Source: Nocardia vinacea (GTDB lineage Bacteria; Actinomycetota; Actinomycetes; Mycobacteriales; Mycobacteriaceae). Taken from it: a DNA stretch of 64,000 nucleotides. Positions 1 through 9,002 of the stretch are shown piece by piece. Under the pieces are notes generated by a model. That model was not told the origin of the DNA. It was given only the letters and a program-made list of their open reading frames with translations, and did no database searches. Within the stretch, counting starts at the first letter, position 1. Every line of letters starts with the position of its first letter. The stretch spans positions 992,001 to 1,056,000 of the forward strand of contig NZ_CP109149.1 in NCBI RefSeq assembly GCF_035920345.1, read 5' to 3'. The position numbers were made by a program, and so were the translations under genes.

Positions 1-539
1 TCGAAGACCGCGACGTCGGTGTACACCCGACTGACACAGGCGACGCCGGTCAGTGGATAAGTGCACTCCGTGACGAGCTTGGAGCGTCCTTGCTTGTCGC
101 GGAGTGTCATCATCACGAAGACCCGTTCGGCGCCGATCGCGAGATCCATGGCCCCGCCGACGGCGGGAATGGCATCGGGTGCGCCGGTGTGCCAGTTCGC
201 CAGGTCGCCCGTCGTCGAGACCTGAAGGGCCCCAAGGACACAGACGTCCAAGTGACCGCCGCGCATCATGGCGAACGAGTCGGCGTGATGGAAATACGCC
301 GCCCCGGGCAGTTCGGTGACCGGGACCTTGCCCGCGTTGGTGAGGTCGGGGTCGACTTCGTCGCTGCTGGCCGCGGGACCCATGCCGAGCATGCCGTTCT
401 CGGTGTGCAGCACGATGTCGGATTTGGGGGAGAGGTGGTCGGCGATCTTGGTCGGTTGGCCGATGCCGAGATTGACGTAGGCCCCGGCGGGGATATCACG
501 GGCGATGACGGCGGCGAGTTCGTCGGGGGGGAGTGGCAT
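1..539 (-). CDS. pcaJ: 3-oxoacid/3-oxoadipate CoA-transferase subunit B (partial, runs off the left edge)
   Basis: The reverse strand opens at 539 with MALPPDELAAVIARDIPAG and reads through to the window edge, so the C-terminus is missing. The class I CoA-transferase beta-subunit motif with the catalytic glutamate (HTENGMLGMGP) is present about 45 residues in. With subunit A it moves CoA from succinyl-CoA to 3-oxoadipate. Its ATG overlaps the stop of the subunit A gene as ATGA, which implies translational coupling. The thiolase two genes upstream and the hydroxyquinol operon next door favour 3-oxoadipate over acetoacetate as substrate, but sequence alone does not separate the two. Confidence 0.9.
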   Translation of the reverse strand, partial: MPLPPDELAAVIARDIPAGAYVNLGIGQPTKIADHLSPKSDIVLHTENGMLGMGPAASSDEVDPDLTNAGKVPVTELPGAAYFHHADSFAMMRGGHLDVCVLGALQVSTTGDLANWHTGAPDAIPAVGGAMDLAIGAERVFVMMTLRDKQGRSKLVTECTYPLTGVACVSRVYTDVAVF

Positions 540-1234
540 CAGCGCGCTCCTTGAACCGTGTACTGGCGGGCGTCGGCCCGGACTACCCGGTCGACGTAGA
601 TTCCCGGGGTGACGATCACCTCGGGATCGAGGGTGCCGACCGGCACGATCCCGCCGACCTGGACGATGGTCGTGGTGGCGGCGGTGGCCATGACGGGGCC
701 GAAATTGCGGGCGGTCTTGTGGTAGACGAGGTTGCCCAGGGTGTCGGCGCGGTGGGCGCTGATCAGTGCGACGTCACCCTTGATCGGGTATTCGAGAGTG
801 TATGTGCGCCCGTCGATTTCGCGGGTCTCCTTGCCTTCGGCCAGCGGCGTGCCGACCCCGGTCGGGCAGAAGAAGCCACCGATTCCGGCGCCCGCGGCGC
901 GCATGCGTTCGGCGAGATTGCCCTGCGGGACGACCTTGAGTTCGACCTCGCCCGCGCGATACAGCGTGTCGAAGACGTAGGAGTCGGTCTGTCGTGGGAA
1001 GGAGCAGATCACTTTCCGGACCCGGCCTGCCTGCAACAGGGCGGCCAGCCCGACCTCGCCGTTGCCAGCGTTGTTCGAGACGATCGTCAGGTCCTTCGCG
1101 CCCTGGCGGATGAGCCCGTCGATGAGGTCGAACGGCATTCCGGCGAAACCGAATCCGCCGACGAGAACCGTTGCGCCGTCTTCGATTCCGGCGACCGCCT
1201 CGTCGACGGTTTCCAGTACCTGGGTCCGGCTCAT
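539..1234 (-). CDS. pcaI: 3-oxoadipate CoA-transferase subunit A
   Basis: A 231-residue protein with the class I CoA-transferase alpha-subunit hallmarks: GGFGFAGMP near residue 27 and a SNNAGNGEVGL segment after it. It forms the heteromeric CoA-transferase with the following gene, activating 3-oxoadipate in the last steps of the beta-ketoadipate pathway in the cytoplasm. It is coupled on both sides by ATGA overlaps, to the thiolase upstream (1231-1234) and to subunit B downstream (539). The length is normal for the family. Acetoacetate:succinyl-CoA transferase (ScoA) is the alternative; the thiolase partner and context favour PcaI. Confidence 0.9.
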   Translation of the reverse strand: MSRTQVLETVDEAVAGIEDGATVLVGGFGFAGMPFDLIDGLIRQGAKDLTIVSNNAGNGEVGLAALLQAGRVRKVICSFPRQTDSYVFDTLYRAGEVELKVVPQGNLAERMRAAGAGIGGFFCPTGVGTPLAEGKETREIDGRTYTLEYPIKGDVALISAHRADTLGNLVYHKTARNFGPVMATAATTTIVQVGGIVPVGTLDPEVIVTPGIYVDRVVRADARQYTVQGAR

Positions 1235-2412
1235 TTCTTGGTCTCCGTGTTCTCCAGTACGACGGCCAGCCCTTGGCCGACGCCGATGCAGAGGGCGGCG
1301 ACGCCCCAGCGTTGTTCGCGTTCGCGCAGTACCGCGGCCAGGGTGCCGAGCAGGCGGCCGCCGCTCGCGCCGAGCGGATGACCGAGGGCGATCGCCCCGC
1401 CCCGGATGTTCACGATCTCGGGATCGATACCCCAGGCGTCGACGCAGGCGAGGGACTGCACCGCGAAAGCCTCGTTGAGTTCGACCGCGCCCACCTGGTC
1501 CCAGGTGATGCCCGCTCGCCGCAGCGCCTGGTTGGCGGCCTCGACGGGTGCGTATCCGAAGATCTGCGGATCGAGCGCGAACACCCCGCGGCCCGCGATG
1601 CGTGCCAGCGGATCCCGACCGATCCGGTCCGCCGCGGCCGCGCTCCCCAGGAGAACGGCCGACGCGCCATCGCTGAGCGGTGACGCGTTGCCCGCGGTAA
1701 TGGAGCCGTCCGCGCCGAAGCTCGGCCGCAGCCGGGCCAGCGCGTCCACCGACGTATCGGGTCGGATGCCCTCGTCCCGGGTCAGCCCGGCAACGGGTGC
1801 GACCAGAGTGTCGTAGAAGCCCTCGTCCCAGGCGGCGGCCGCGAGCCGGTGCGAGCGAACCGCGAACTCGTCCTGGCGTTTTCGGTCGATGTCGAACTTC
1901 TCGGCGAGCTGTTCAGTGGCCGCGCCGAGGCTGACCGTCCACTCCGCGGGCATGCGTGGATTGACCAGCCGCCAGCCGAGCGTGGTGGAAACGAGCGCAG
2001 CGTCTCCGGCGGGATACGCACGGCCGGGTTTCGGGACCACCCACGGGGCCCGCGTCATCGACTCGACGCCACCGGTGAGCACGATGTCCGCGTCGCCGGT
2101 CTCGATCTGCCGGGAGCCGATCATGGCCGCGTCCAGGCTGGAACCGCACAGGCGGTTGACGGTGGTGCCGGGCACCGAGGTGGGCAGTCCCGCCAGCAGC
2201 GCGGCCATCCGGCCGACATTGCGGTTCTCCTCGCCCGCGCCATTGGCATTGCCGTAGACCACCTCATCGATCGCGGCCGGGTCGAGGCCGGGTGTCTCGG
2301 CGAGCACCGCGGAGATGACACCGGCGGCGAGGTCATCGGGCCGGACCTCCGCTAGTGCGCCATTGAAGCGGCCGAACGGAGTTCGTACCGCGGCATACAG
2401 GAAAGCGCTCAT
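1231..2412 (-). CDS. pcaF: Beta-ketoadipyl-CoA thiolase
   Basis: A 393-residue thiolase II family protein. The nucleophilic cysteine lies in RLCGSSLDA at about residue 88, the histidine in NEAFAVQ, and the C-terminal cysteine in LCIGVGQG. As first gene of a pcaF-pcaI-pcaJ operon it most likely cleaves 3-oxoadipyl-CoA to succinyl-CoA and acetyl-CoA. It overlaps pcaI by ATGA. It diverges from a LysR gene across an 83-bp spacer that carries an inverted repeat. A general acetyl-CoA acetyltransferase role cannot be excluded from the sequence but the operon argues for PcaF. Confidence 0.9.
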   Translation of the reverse strand: MSAFLYAAVRTPFGRFNGALAEVRPDDLAAGVISAVLAETPGLDPAAIDEVVYGNANGAGEENRNVGRMAALLAGLPTSVPGTTVNRLCGSSLDAAMIGSRQIETGDADIVLTGGVESMTRAPWVVPKPGRAYPAGDAALVSTTLGWRLVNPRMPAEWTVSLGAATEQLAEKFDIDRKRQDEFAVRSHRLAAAAWDEGFYDTLVAPVAGLTRDEGIRPDTSVDALARLRPSFGADGSITAGNASPLSDGASAVLLGSAAAADRIGRDPLARIAGRGVFALDPQIFGYAPVEAANQALRRAGITWDQVGAVELNEAFAVQSLACVDAWGIDPEIVNIRGGAIALGHPLGASGGRLLGTLAAVLREREQRWGVAALCIGVGQGLAVVLENTETKK

Positions 2413-2448
2413 GGTGATGACGCTAGATGCTCCGGTTGTTAAGGTGAA

Positions 2449-2485
2449 ATATCTATATCCTCCCTAATTGAGACCTCATAGATAT
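2449..2485. promoter_or_regulatory. Inverted repeat in the pcaF / LysR divergent promoter
   Basis: ATATCTAT at 2449-2456 is perfectly repeated in inverted form as ATAGATAT at 2478-2485, separated by 21 bp, in the 83-bp spacer between two divergent genes. This is an unusually AT-rich stretch for the region. It is a plausible operator for the adjacent LysR protein. It does not match the four-promoter motif found further along the island. Confidence 0.55.
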
Positions 2486-2495
2486 AGGACTCGCG

Positions 2496-3383
2496 ATGGA
2501 ACTCCGGCATCTGCGCTACTTCGTCGCCGTCGCCGAGGAACGACACTTCGGACGGGCGGCCGAACGATTGCACATTGCCCAGCCACCGCTCTCGCAGCAG
2601 ATTCGACAGCTGGAGGCGGACGTGGGCGTCGAATTGCTGCACCGCACGACCCGGCGGGTCGAACTGACCGAGGCCGGGGCCACTTACCTGGCCGATGCCC
2701 GCGCCATCCTCGCCGATGTCGATGCCGCGGCGCACCACGCCCGGCGGGTGGCGGCGGGCGCGATCGGGCACCTTGCCATCGGCTGTGTGGGCTCGGTGAC
2801 CTACAGCCTGCTCCCGACGCTGTCGCGCGGACTGTCCACCGAACTACCCGGCGTGGACTTCTCCTTCCGCGGCGAAATGCTGGTTCCCGACCAGGTCGAA
2901 GCCCTGCGCACCGGCGATATCGATGTGGCGCTGCTGCGCCCGCCGGTCGCGGACTCCTCGCTCACCGTCACTCCATTGCGGCGGGACCGCCTGGTGGCCG
3001 CTCTTCCCGCGGGTCACGCGCTCGCGCGTCGCCGGCGGGTGCGGCCGACCGACCTCCGTGATGTCGACCTGATCATCCATGCCGCCGACCGCCGCTCGGT
3101 GATGTTCGACGTGGTCCTGCGCCTGTTTCGCGACGCCGGAATCGAACCGCGCATCCGGCACGAGGTCGGCGAGACCTCGACCCTCATCACCCTGGTCGCC
3201 GGTGGACTCGGCGCCGCGATAGTCCCCGAGGCCGTCACGGCGCTAACCCTCGACGGCGTCACCTACCGGCCGCTGACCGGTCCCGCCACCACAGTGGAAC
3301 TCGCGGTCGCCCATCGCGCCGACCGCACCGAACCCCACCTCGTCCGCGCGGTAGCGGTGATTCAGCGGCTCGTGTCCGGCTGA
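2496..3383 (+). CDS. LysR-family regulator of the pca operon
   Basis: A 295-residue LysR-type regulator. The N-terminal winged HTH ([25 protein letters not shown], with the recognition-helix segment [13 protein letters not shown]) is of the CatM/BenM subgroup type, and the rest is a periplasmic-binding-protein-like effector domain of normal length. It diverges from pcaF with an inverted repeat between them, so it probably senses an aromatic or ring-cleavage intermediate and controls pcaFIJ. Many actinobacteria use IclR-type PcaR for this job, so a LysR here is a variation. Its 3' end overlaps the convergent LysR gene by about 22 bp. Confidence 0.85.
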   Translation: MELRHLRYFVAVAEERHFGRAAERLHIAQPPLSQQIRQLEADVGVELLHRTTRRVELTEAGATYLADARAILADVDAAAHHARRVAAGAIGHLAIGCVGSVTYSLLPTLSRGLSTELPGVDFSFRGEMLVPDQVEALRTGDIDVALLRPPVADSSLTVTPLRRDRLVAALPAGHALARRRRVRPTDLRDVDLIIHAADRRSVMFDVVLRLFRDAGIEPRIRHEVGETSTLITLVAGGLGAAIVPEAVTALTLDGVTYRPLTGPATTVELAVAHRADRTEPHLVRAVAVIQRLVSG

Positions 3384-4258
3384 GATCTGGATTGCTCAGC
3401 CACGAACTCCAGGAACCGCTGAGCGGCTTGCCCGCTCGGCCCATGTGCGCGGGTCACCGCTCCGTATTGCCGGCTGATCGAGCGATCGCGAAATGGGATG
3501 GTGGGAGTCGCGAGCGTGTGCCCCGGCCACGCTGTCGGGATGACCGCGACACCCATTCCAGCCGTGACGAGTGCTCGGAGCGTGGACAGCTCGGTCACCT
3601 CGATCACGATCCGAGGGGTGAATCCCGCTTCGCGGCACAGCCGATCGGTCACCTGCCGGAGGCCATACCCGACCTCCAGGGCCACCATGGGCTCGTCGAC
3701 CAGGTCCGCCACCGCGATATCTGCACGGCCTTCTAATGGGTGGCCCGGTGGGACACCGAGGCCCAGCTCCTCTCGACCGAGTGACAGCCAACGCAGATCG
3801 TCGGCGTTGGGGCGGGGAGCGACGAATCCGATGTCGATTCGCCCGTGGCGCACATCATCGACTATGGCATCGGCCGCGCCGCCGCAGAGTTCGAAGGAGG
3901 TGCGTGGGGCGAAGACTCGATAGCCATCCAAGAGCCGCGGTATCAACCATCCGCCGAAGGAATGCAGAAAGCCGATTGAGACGACTCCACGGTCCGGATC
4001 GACAAGGGTCGCGATCCGCTCCTCGCCCTGGTTGATCTCATCGACCGCGCGGACGGCGTGCGCTCGAAATACCTCGCCGTATTTATTGAGTCGCAGCCGA
4101 TTCTGGTGACGGTCGAAAAGTTCTACGCCGAGCCTGCGCTCTATTCGGGCCAAAGCTCGTGAGAGTGTTGGCTGGCTGATGTTGAGCTGTTCTGCTGTGG
4201 AGGTCATATTTCCCGTCTCTGTCAAAGAGATGAACCATTCGAGTTCGCGCAGCTGCAT
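3362..4258 (-). CDS. LysR-family regulator (paralogue 1), divergent to the hydroxyquinol operon
   Basis: A 298-residue LysR-type protein with HTH at residues 1-60 (recognition segment ISQPTLSRALARIERRLG) and an effector domain. It is divergently placed next to the operon starting at 4453, with a T-N11-A box between them, which is the classic arrangement for an autoregulated LysR activator. It is clearly a paralogue of the LysR at 19263-20228: both begin MQLREL, share the HTH core, RLNKYGE, the RIDIGFVAP segment and the GYGLRQVTDRLCREAGF segment. Most likely activator of the four promoters sharing the same box. Confidence 0.85.
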   Translation of the reverse strand: MQLRELEWFISLTETGNMTSTAEQLNISQPTLSRALARIERRLGVELFDRHQNRLRLNKYGEVFRAHAVRAVDEINQGEERIATLVDPDRGVVSIGFLHSFGGWLIPRLLDGYRVFAPRTSFELCGGAADAIVDDVRHGRIDIGFVAPRPNADDLRWLSLGREELGLGVPPGHPLEGRADIAVADLVDEPMVALEVGYGLRQVTDRLCREAGFTPRIVIEVTELSTLRALVTAGMGVAVIPTAWPGHTLATPTIPFRDRSISRQYGAVTRAHGPSGQAAQRFLEFVAEQSRSQPDTSR

Positions 4259-4320
4259 ATCCGGATAATACGGCGAAGCTTGTGGTTGCTCAGGCGGAAA
4301 TCGTTTGCCGGAATGCGACT

Positions 4321-4387
4321 ATGCACCGCGTGCATCGTGTGCACGAAGTTCCTGGCCTTGTCCTTCCTCCTTACGATTCCGCATTCT
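4321..4387 (+). promoter_or_regulatory. LysR-type activated promoter A (hydroxyquinol operon)
   Basis: The palindrome ATGCACCGCGTGCAT (T-N11-A) is at 4321-4335. Thirteen bases later comes TTCCTGGCCTTGT (4349-4361). A -35-like TTGTCC at 4358-4363 and -10 CATTCT at 4382-4387 are 18 bp apart. A start point near 4394 puts the palindrome centre at about -66, the usual LysR recognition-site position. The same layout recurs at 19157-19222, 26724-26789 and 26808-26874. Confidence 0.7.
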
Positions 4388-4452
4388 GAAATGGCTGCTC
4401 GGTGATGCCGATCACGGCAGTCTTCTCATATGACCACTAGGAAAGAGGCACC

Positions 4453-5643
4453 ATGACCCAGTCGTCGCTGACCGCCGTCAGGTCTGACATCGGCACTCCG
4501 GATGCGGAGTTGGTGGGCCGCGCAACCGGCCTGATCCCGTTGATCCGCGAATACGCCGCGCAGGGCTCCGAGGCTCGCCGAGTGGCCCCGGAGGTAGTGA
4601 AGGCGCTGGGCGAGGCCGGGCTGTTCCACCTGCTCGTGCCCACACGGCTCGGCGGCTCCGGTGCGACGATGCGCACGACCGTCGACGCGGTGGCGGAGGT
4701 TGCCCGCGGTGACGGCTCGACCGGGTGGATCACGGCCTTGACTTCCTCGGCCAACGGATTCACCGCGACGTTTTCCGAAGCCGCGCAGCAGGACATGTTC
4801 GGATCTAATCCGAAAGCGACGTCATGCGGCATTTTTTCCCCGGGTAAGGCCGAGCCGGTCGAGGGTGGGTATCGGATCAGCGGCCGCTGGCCGTACGCCT
4901 CCGGATCCTTCGCGGCAGACTGGGCAACGGTGGGAATCGCGCTGGAGGACGGCGAGGTGGCACTGGCATTGATTCCCGGGGAGGCGTTCTCGATCGAACC
5001 CACCTGGTTCGTGACCGGAATGCGGGGCTCGGGCAGCGACACAATTGTTGTCGAAGACCATTTCGTGCCTAAACATCGTATACAGCGTTTCCAGGAAATG
5101 GCGGAAGGGCGGTATCTCACTCCATACAAGGATGAACATATGGCATCGATCGGCTTCACATCGGTTGCCTCTGCTATTCTCGTCGCCCCACAGGTCGGGA
5201 TGGTCCGGCACGCGCTGGAGATTACTCGAGAGAAGTTGCCGGCAAAGCCGGTCGCCTACACGAGTTTCTCCCAGGCTCGGCAGTCGGCCACTCATCATCT
5301 CGCTGTCGCAAAAGCAGCCACCAATCTGCACATGGCGGAAATGCTGCTGGACAGGATTTGCCTCGACATCGACCAGGCTGCGGCCGAGGCCCGGCGAATG
5401 GATTTGGAAAATCGTGCGCGGATTCGAAACGACACGGGTGTGGTCGCCGAATTGTGCACGCAAGCGATCGACCTGCTGATGAGTGCAAACGGTTCGGGTT
5501 CCTTCGCCGAGGCCAATGTGCTGAGTCGGATTTGGCGGGACTCCTCCATCGCGGCGCGGCATGCCTATGTGAGCACCGACATCGGCCGGGAAGCGTACGG
5601 CCGGGTGCTGCTGGGCAATGAAGAGACCACAACGGTTCTGTAG
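4453..5643 (+). CDS. Two-component flavin-dependent aromatic monooxygenase, oxygenase subunit (HsaA/acyl-CoA dehydrogenase fold)
   Basis: A 396-residue protein of the acyl-CoA-dehydrogenase-like group D monooxygenases (PF08028 type). It has the N-terminal helical segment, the ARGDGSTGWI region, the FSPGKAEPVEGGYRISGRWPY beta-domain region and the conserved DTIVVEDHFVP segment. It uses reduced flavin supplied by a partner reductase to hydroxylate phenolic rings. The next gene, 9 bp downstream, is such a flavin reductase. A good ribosome site (AGGAAAGAGG) precedes the ATG. As first gene of the hydroxyquinol operon it may insert the hydroxyl that makes a 1,2,4-trihydroxy ring. The substrate is not readable from the sequence. 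Confidence 0.82.
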   Translation: MTQSSLTAVRSDIGTPDAELVGRATGLIPLIREYAAQGSEARRVAPEVVKALGEAGLFHLLVPTRLGGSGATMRTTVDAVAEVARGDGSTGWITALTSSANGFTATFSEAAQQDMFGSNPKATSCGIFSPGKAEPVEGGYRISGRWPYASGSFAADWATVGIALEDGEVALALIPGEAFSIEPTWFVTGMRGSGSDTIVVEDHFVPKHRIQRFQEMAEGRYLTPYKDEHMASIGFTSVASAILVAPQVGMVRHALEITREKLPAKPVAYTSFSQARQSATHHLAVAKAATNLHMAEMLLDRICLDIDQAAAEARRMDLENRARIRNDTGVVAELCTQAIDLLMSANGSGSFAEANVLSRIWRDSSIAARHAYVSTDIGREAYGRVLLGNEETTTVL

Positions 5644-5652
5644 GGACGGGTC

Positions 5653-6183
5653 ATGGACACCACCACCGTAGAAGCCGATGCTCCAGCCGGCGATCCCGCC
5701 GACTACCGGCGTGTGCTCGGTCATGTTCCGACCAGCGTGGCCGTGGTTACCGCGGCGGGCAGGTCCGGGCCGGTCGGCATGACGATCGGCTCGTTCACCT
5801 CTGTCTCACTGGATCCGCCGCTGGTCGCCTTCTTCATCGGCAGCTCCTCTAGAACGTGGCCGCATCTGTACCGTGCGAGCCGCTTCGGCGTGAACATTCT
5901 CGGGCACAACCAGAGCGCGGTGTGCCGGGCGTTCGCGCGGCCGAGCGCGGAGCGTTTCGACGAGGTGGGCTGGAGCGCGTCGGCCAGCGGCGTGCCGCTG
6001 CTCGACGAGGCGATCGTCGCCCTCGAGTGCTCGCGGTTCAAGGTGGACCTGATCGGTGACCACTACCAGGTGGTCGGCCGGGTCGAGTCGCTGGAGCTGC
6101 GTGCCAGCGAGCCGCCACTGATCTTCCTGCGCGGACAGTTCGTTGACCTGAGCGACGGCTCGGACAACTCTCCGGGGCGCTAA
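5653..6183 (+). CDS. Flavin reductase component of the two-component monooxygenase (HsaB-like)
   Basis: A 176-residue flavin reductase-like (FMN-binding split barrel) protein. Typical features are TSVAVVTAAGRSGPVGMTIGSFTSVSLDPPLVAFFIG with the flavin-contacting SFTSVSLDPP, FGVNILG, and the C-terminal GDHYQVVGRVESLE segment. It supplies FMNH2 or FADH2 to the oxygenase immediately upstream using NAD(P)H. Length is normal. It lies between the oxygenase and the 3Fe-4S ferredoxin gene, so it is transcribed in the same operon. Confidence 0.87.
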   Translation: MDTTTVEADAPAGDPADYRRVLGHVPTSVAVVTAAGRSGPVGMTIGSFTSVSLDPPLVAFFIGSSSRTWPHLYRASRFGVNILGHNQSAVCRAFARPSAERFDEVGWSASASGVPLLDEAIVALECSRFKVDLIGDHYQVVGRVESLELRASEPPLIFLRGQFVDLSDGSDNSPGR

Positions 6184-6229
6184 CCGAATTATTCGGTATT
6201 GCTTCGTATCTCAGAGGAAGGACAGCGAG

Positions 6230-6418
6230 ATGATCGATGTCACAGTAGATTTCGGCCGCTGCGATGCCAATGGCACCTGTGCCGCGCTGATGCCCGACGT
6301 ATTCCAAATCGGCCCGAACGGCTTACTCGAACAATTGCAGACGCGGATCTCCGACGATCGGCAGGAAGAGTTCGACGAGGTCGTGCTGTGCTGCCCGATG
6401 GGGGCGATCTCTCGATGA
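6230..6418 (+). CDS. [3Fe-4S] ferredoxin partner of the following P450
   Basis: A 62-residue small ferredoxin with Cys at positions 12 and 18 (RCDANGTC) and a C-terminal CCPMGAI, the C-x5-C...CP spacing of one-cluster ferredoxins that serve bacterial P450s. It carries electrons from the ferredoxin reductase at 9818 to the P450 encoded next. The ribosome site GAGGAAGGA precedes the ATG. The stop codon overlaps the P450 start as ATGA at 6415-6418. Confidence 0.85.
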   Translation: MIDVTVDFGRCDANGTCAALMPDVFQIGPNGLLEQLQTRISDDRQEEFDEVVLCCPMGAISR

Positions 6419-7611
6419 GGGAGACGCTGCTGCCCCGCTTCGATCCGTTCGCCCCGATAGACCAAGCGCACGAGGGCGGAGCCCTTCCGGACGGACCACT
6501 GGCGCTCGGCCCCTCCGGTTACACGGTGCTGACCTACGATCTCGCGACCACGGTGCTGCGCAATACGCGTTTCAAGAACGCTGCGCTCGAATTGATGGAG
6601 AAGTTCGGTATCACCGACGGACTGGCACACGAATTCCGTGCCGAAAGCGTCATCATGGCGGAGGGCGCGCGTCATTTCCGACTGCGCGCTCCCATGGCGC
6701 GGTTCATGGGACCGAACACCGTGCACGAAATCCGCGGAGTGGTCCGTGAGATCGTCGAGGACATTGTCACCGATCTCGAAACAAGCGCTACCGTCGATTT
6801 CCACACAGGGATCGACCAGCGCATTCCCGCACGGATCTACTGCTATCTCGCCGGGGCGCCCGCGACGGACGAGCCGTTGGTCGCGAGTCTGTCGGAACGC
6901 ACGCTCTCACTGCTGCAACGCGACCGCGCTCTCACTCCCGTGATCGTGAACGCCTATGCCGAGCTCTTCGCCTACCTGCGTGCTCTCATCGCACGAAAGC
7001 GGGAGCAGGGACTCGGCGACGACATGCTGTCCTACCTGATCGGCCAGCAAGAAGAGGGCAAGCTGTCGGAGGACGAACTGCTCAACGAGGCCGCCGCCAT
7101 GCTCGAGGCGAGTTCGGTCAATACCTCGCACCAGACCGGTCTGGTCGTGTGGACACTGCTGCGCGATCGAGCGACCTGGCGGCGACTCGTGGACGATCCC
7201 GAGTTGATTCCGGCGGCCGTGGTCGAGGCCATCAGGTTGTATCCGCGGCCCGGAATTGTGAGCAAGGTGGCGACCGAGGACATCGAAGTGAACGGAACCA
7301 TCATCCCGGAGGGCTCCGATGTGCACGTGGCGGTGTGGTCCGCGAACCGTGATGGGCGGCGATTCGATCATCCCACCGAATTTCGTCTCGACCGAGAATC
7401 CAATGCGCCGTTGACCTTCAGTACCGGCAGTCACGGCTGCCTCGGTCAGAGCTTGGCCAGAGTGGAGATGGAAGAAGTGGTCAGGTATTTGGCCATGCAT
7501 CATCCCGATGCGGTGGTGGTCGAAGACGATACCGAAATCGGCCAGAGCGGCGGCCGCTGGCTCGTGAAGGCACTCACTGTGAACTTGAATCCGCGGCAGG
7601 GAGAGCGTTGA
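6415..7611 (+). CDS. Cytochrome P450 (P450 system 1)
   Basis: A 398-residue class I bacterial P450. It carries the K-helix ExxR as EAIRLYP, and the heme loop FSTGSHGCLGQSLARVEM with the cysteine ligand near residue 342. The I-helix reads EASSVNTSHQ where A-G-x-D/E-T is expected, so the acid is Asn if the Thr is aligned. The start at 6415 is chosen because it overlaps the ferredoxin stop; the open frame extends further upstream but would run through the ferredoxin gene. Neighbours supply ferredoxin (6230) and reductase (9818). The substrate is unknown; an aromatic intermediate is likely from context. Confidence 0.9.
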   Translation: MRETLLPRFDPFAPIDQAHEGGALPDGPLALGPSGYTVLTYDLATTVLRNTRFKNAALELMEKFGITDGLAHEFRAESVIMAEGARHFRLRAPMARFMGPNTVHEIRGVVREIVEDIVTDLETSATVDFHTGIDQRIPARIYCYLAGAPATDEPLVASLSERTLSLLQRDRALTPVIVNAYAELFAYLRALIARKREQGLGDDMLSYLIGQQEEGKLSEDELLNEAAAMLEASSVNTSHQTGLVVWTLLRDRATWRRLVDDPELIPAAVVEAIRLYPRPGIVSKVATEDIEVNGTIIPEGSDVHVAVWSANRDGRRFDHPTEFRLDRESNAPLTFSTGSHGCLGQSLARVEMEEVVRYLAMHHPDAVVVEDDTEIGQSGGRWLVKALTVNLNPRQGER

Positions 7612-9002
7612 TGAACGCCGAGTCTTTGACGGAGCGCCTGGCTTCGAACTGGGCGAAAATTCGATTCGGCGATATCCCGGGCGAGGTCGTCGATGGAGTC
7701 AAGAAGAACATTCTCGATACGCTCGCCGTAGCGATGGCCGGTGCCCACACACAGGAGGCCCGGCAGGTGCGGACCGCACTCACCGGCGGGCGCGGCGTGT
7801 CCGGAAGCCTGTTGTGGGGCACCCCCTTTCGGGTTTCACCGGCCCATGCCGCGCTCGCGAACGGGACGGCGGCCCATGCGCGGGACTTCGACGACGGGGG
7901 CGGTCCGGGCCATGCCGGGTCCACGGTGCTGCCTGCAGCGCTGGCCGTGACGGAGGCGAACGGCGGTGACGGGCGCACTCTCATCGCGGCGACGATCGCT
8001 GGATACGACGTCGGCTACCGGGCGTTGCAGGCGCTCGGGGGCTTCGCCGTTCATACCGGCCGAGGCTGGCACTCGAGCGGCACCATGGGCAGTCTGGCCG
8101 CGGCCGCGGCCGCGGCGAAATCCCTTGGTCTGGATGCGGAACGCTTCGCCGACGCGCTCGGCATCGCGGGGTCGTTCACCGGCGGCGTGTGGGCGTTCAT
8201 CGACGACGGTGCAATGACCAAACGTATCCACCCGGGCAAGGCAGGGGAGACGGGTGTGGACGCGGCCCTCCTCGCGGAGGCCGGAATTACCGGTCCCCGT
8301 AGAGTTTTCGAAGCCGAGTGGGGTGGCTTGTACGCCACGTACAACAACGGGCAGGGCTTTCCCGAACAGGCGCTCGTCGGCCTGGGTGCGGACTTCAACG
8401 TCGCGACCGCCTATATCAAGCCCTACGCCTGTTGCCGGGGAAGTCACTCCACCATTGACACCATCTTGTCGATAATGCGCGAACGTGACGTGAAACCCAC
8501 TGATATCGCCCGCATTGCGATCAGAGCTTCTGAAACCGCGGTGAACATGCTGTCGGTCGACCCGATCGAGACGGTGTTCGACGCGCAGTTCAGTCTGCCG
8601 TATGCGGTGAGCGTGGCGCTGTGCGACGGCAGCGTCGGCCTCGACCGCTTCGACCCGCCGCGCACGGACGATCCACTGGTGGCGGAGACCTTCGCCAAGA
8701 TCTCGATGCACGTCGACACCGACATCGAACTCGAGGACGGCCCGCAACTGGATGTGGAGTTCAGCAGCGGGGAGACCCTGACTCTGCACGCCGGAAACCC
8801 CACGACCGCAAAGGGTTCGGCACAAAACCCGCTGTCGCACGACGAGGTCGTGGCCAAAGCGCACGCCCTCCTCGCACCGCTCGATCCCGACCTTCCCCGC
8901 AGACTCGCGCACGCAGTCGACAACTTGGAAGACGCCCCCGATCTTTCCGACCTGCTGTGTGTGCTCGGAGCAGAAAGACGAGACCACTGCCTTGGCGACT
9001 GA
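7611..9002 (+). CDS. MmgE/PrpD family protein
   Basis: A 463-residue MmgE/PrpD protein: N-terminal helical domain (NGTAAHARDFDD, the family's active-site-like HxxDFDD segment, near residue 90) and a C-terminal alpha/beta domain with KPYACCRGSH. The family includes 2-methylcitrate dehydratase and cis-aconitate decarboxylase. The ATG at 7611 overlaps the P450 stop (TGATG) and has a GGGAGAG ribosome site; a TTG three bases earlier is less likely. With the hydratase, CaiB transferase and CitE lyase in the same operon it looks like part of a C5-dicarboxylate (itaconate/mesaconate/citramalate) module, similar in make-up to the Pseudomonas itaconate locus. Confidence 0.85.
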   Translation: MNAESLTERLASNWAKIRFGDIPGEVVDGVKKNILDTLAVAMAGAHTQEARQVRTALTGGRGVSGSLLWGTPFRVSPAHAALANGTAAHARDFDDGGGPGHAGSTVLPAALAVTEANGGDGRTLIAATIAGYDVGYRALQALGGFAVHTGRGWHSSGTMGSLAAAAAAAKSLGLDAERFADALGIAGSFTGGVWAFIDDGAMTKRIHPGKAGETGVDAALLAEAGITGPRRVFEAEWGGLYATYNNGQGFPEQALVGLGADFNVATAYIKPYACCRGSHSTIDTILSIMRERDVKPTDIARIAIRASETAVNMLSVDPIETVFDAQFSLPYAVSVALCDGSVGLDRFDPPRTDDPLVAETFAKISMHVDTDIELEDGPQLDVEFSSGETLTLHAGNPTTAKGSAQNPLSHDEVVAKAHALLAPLDPDLPRRLAHAVDNLEDAPDLSDLLCVLGAERRDHCLGD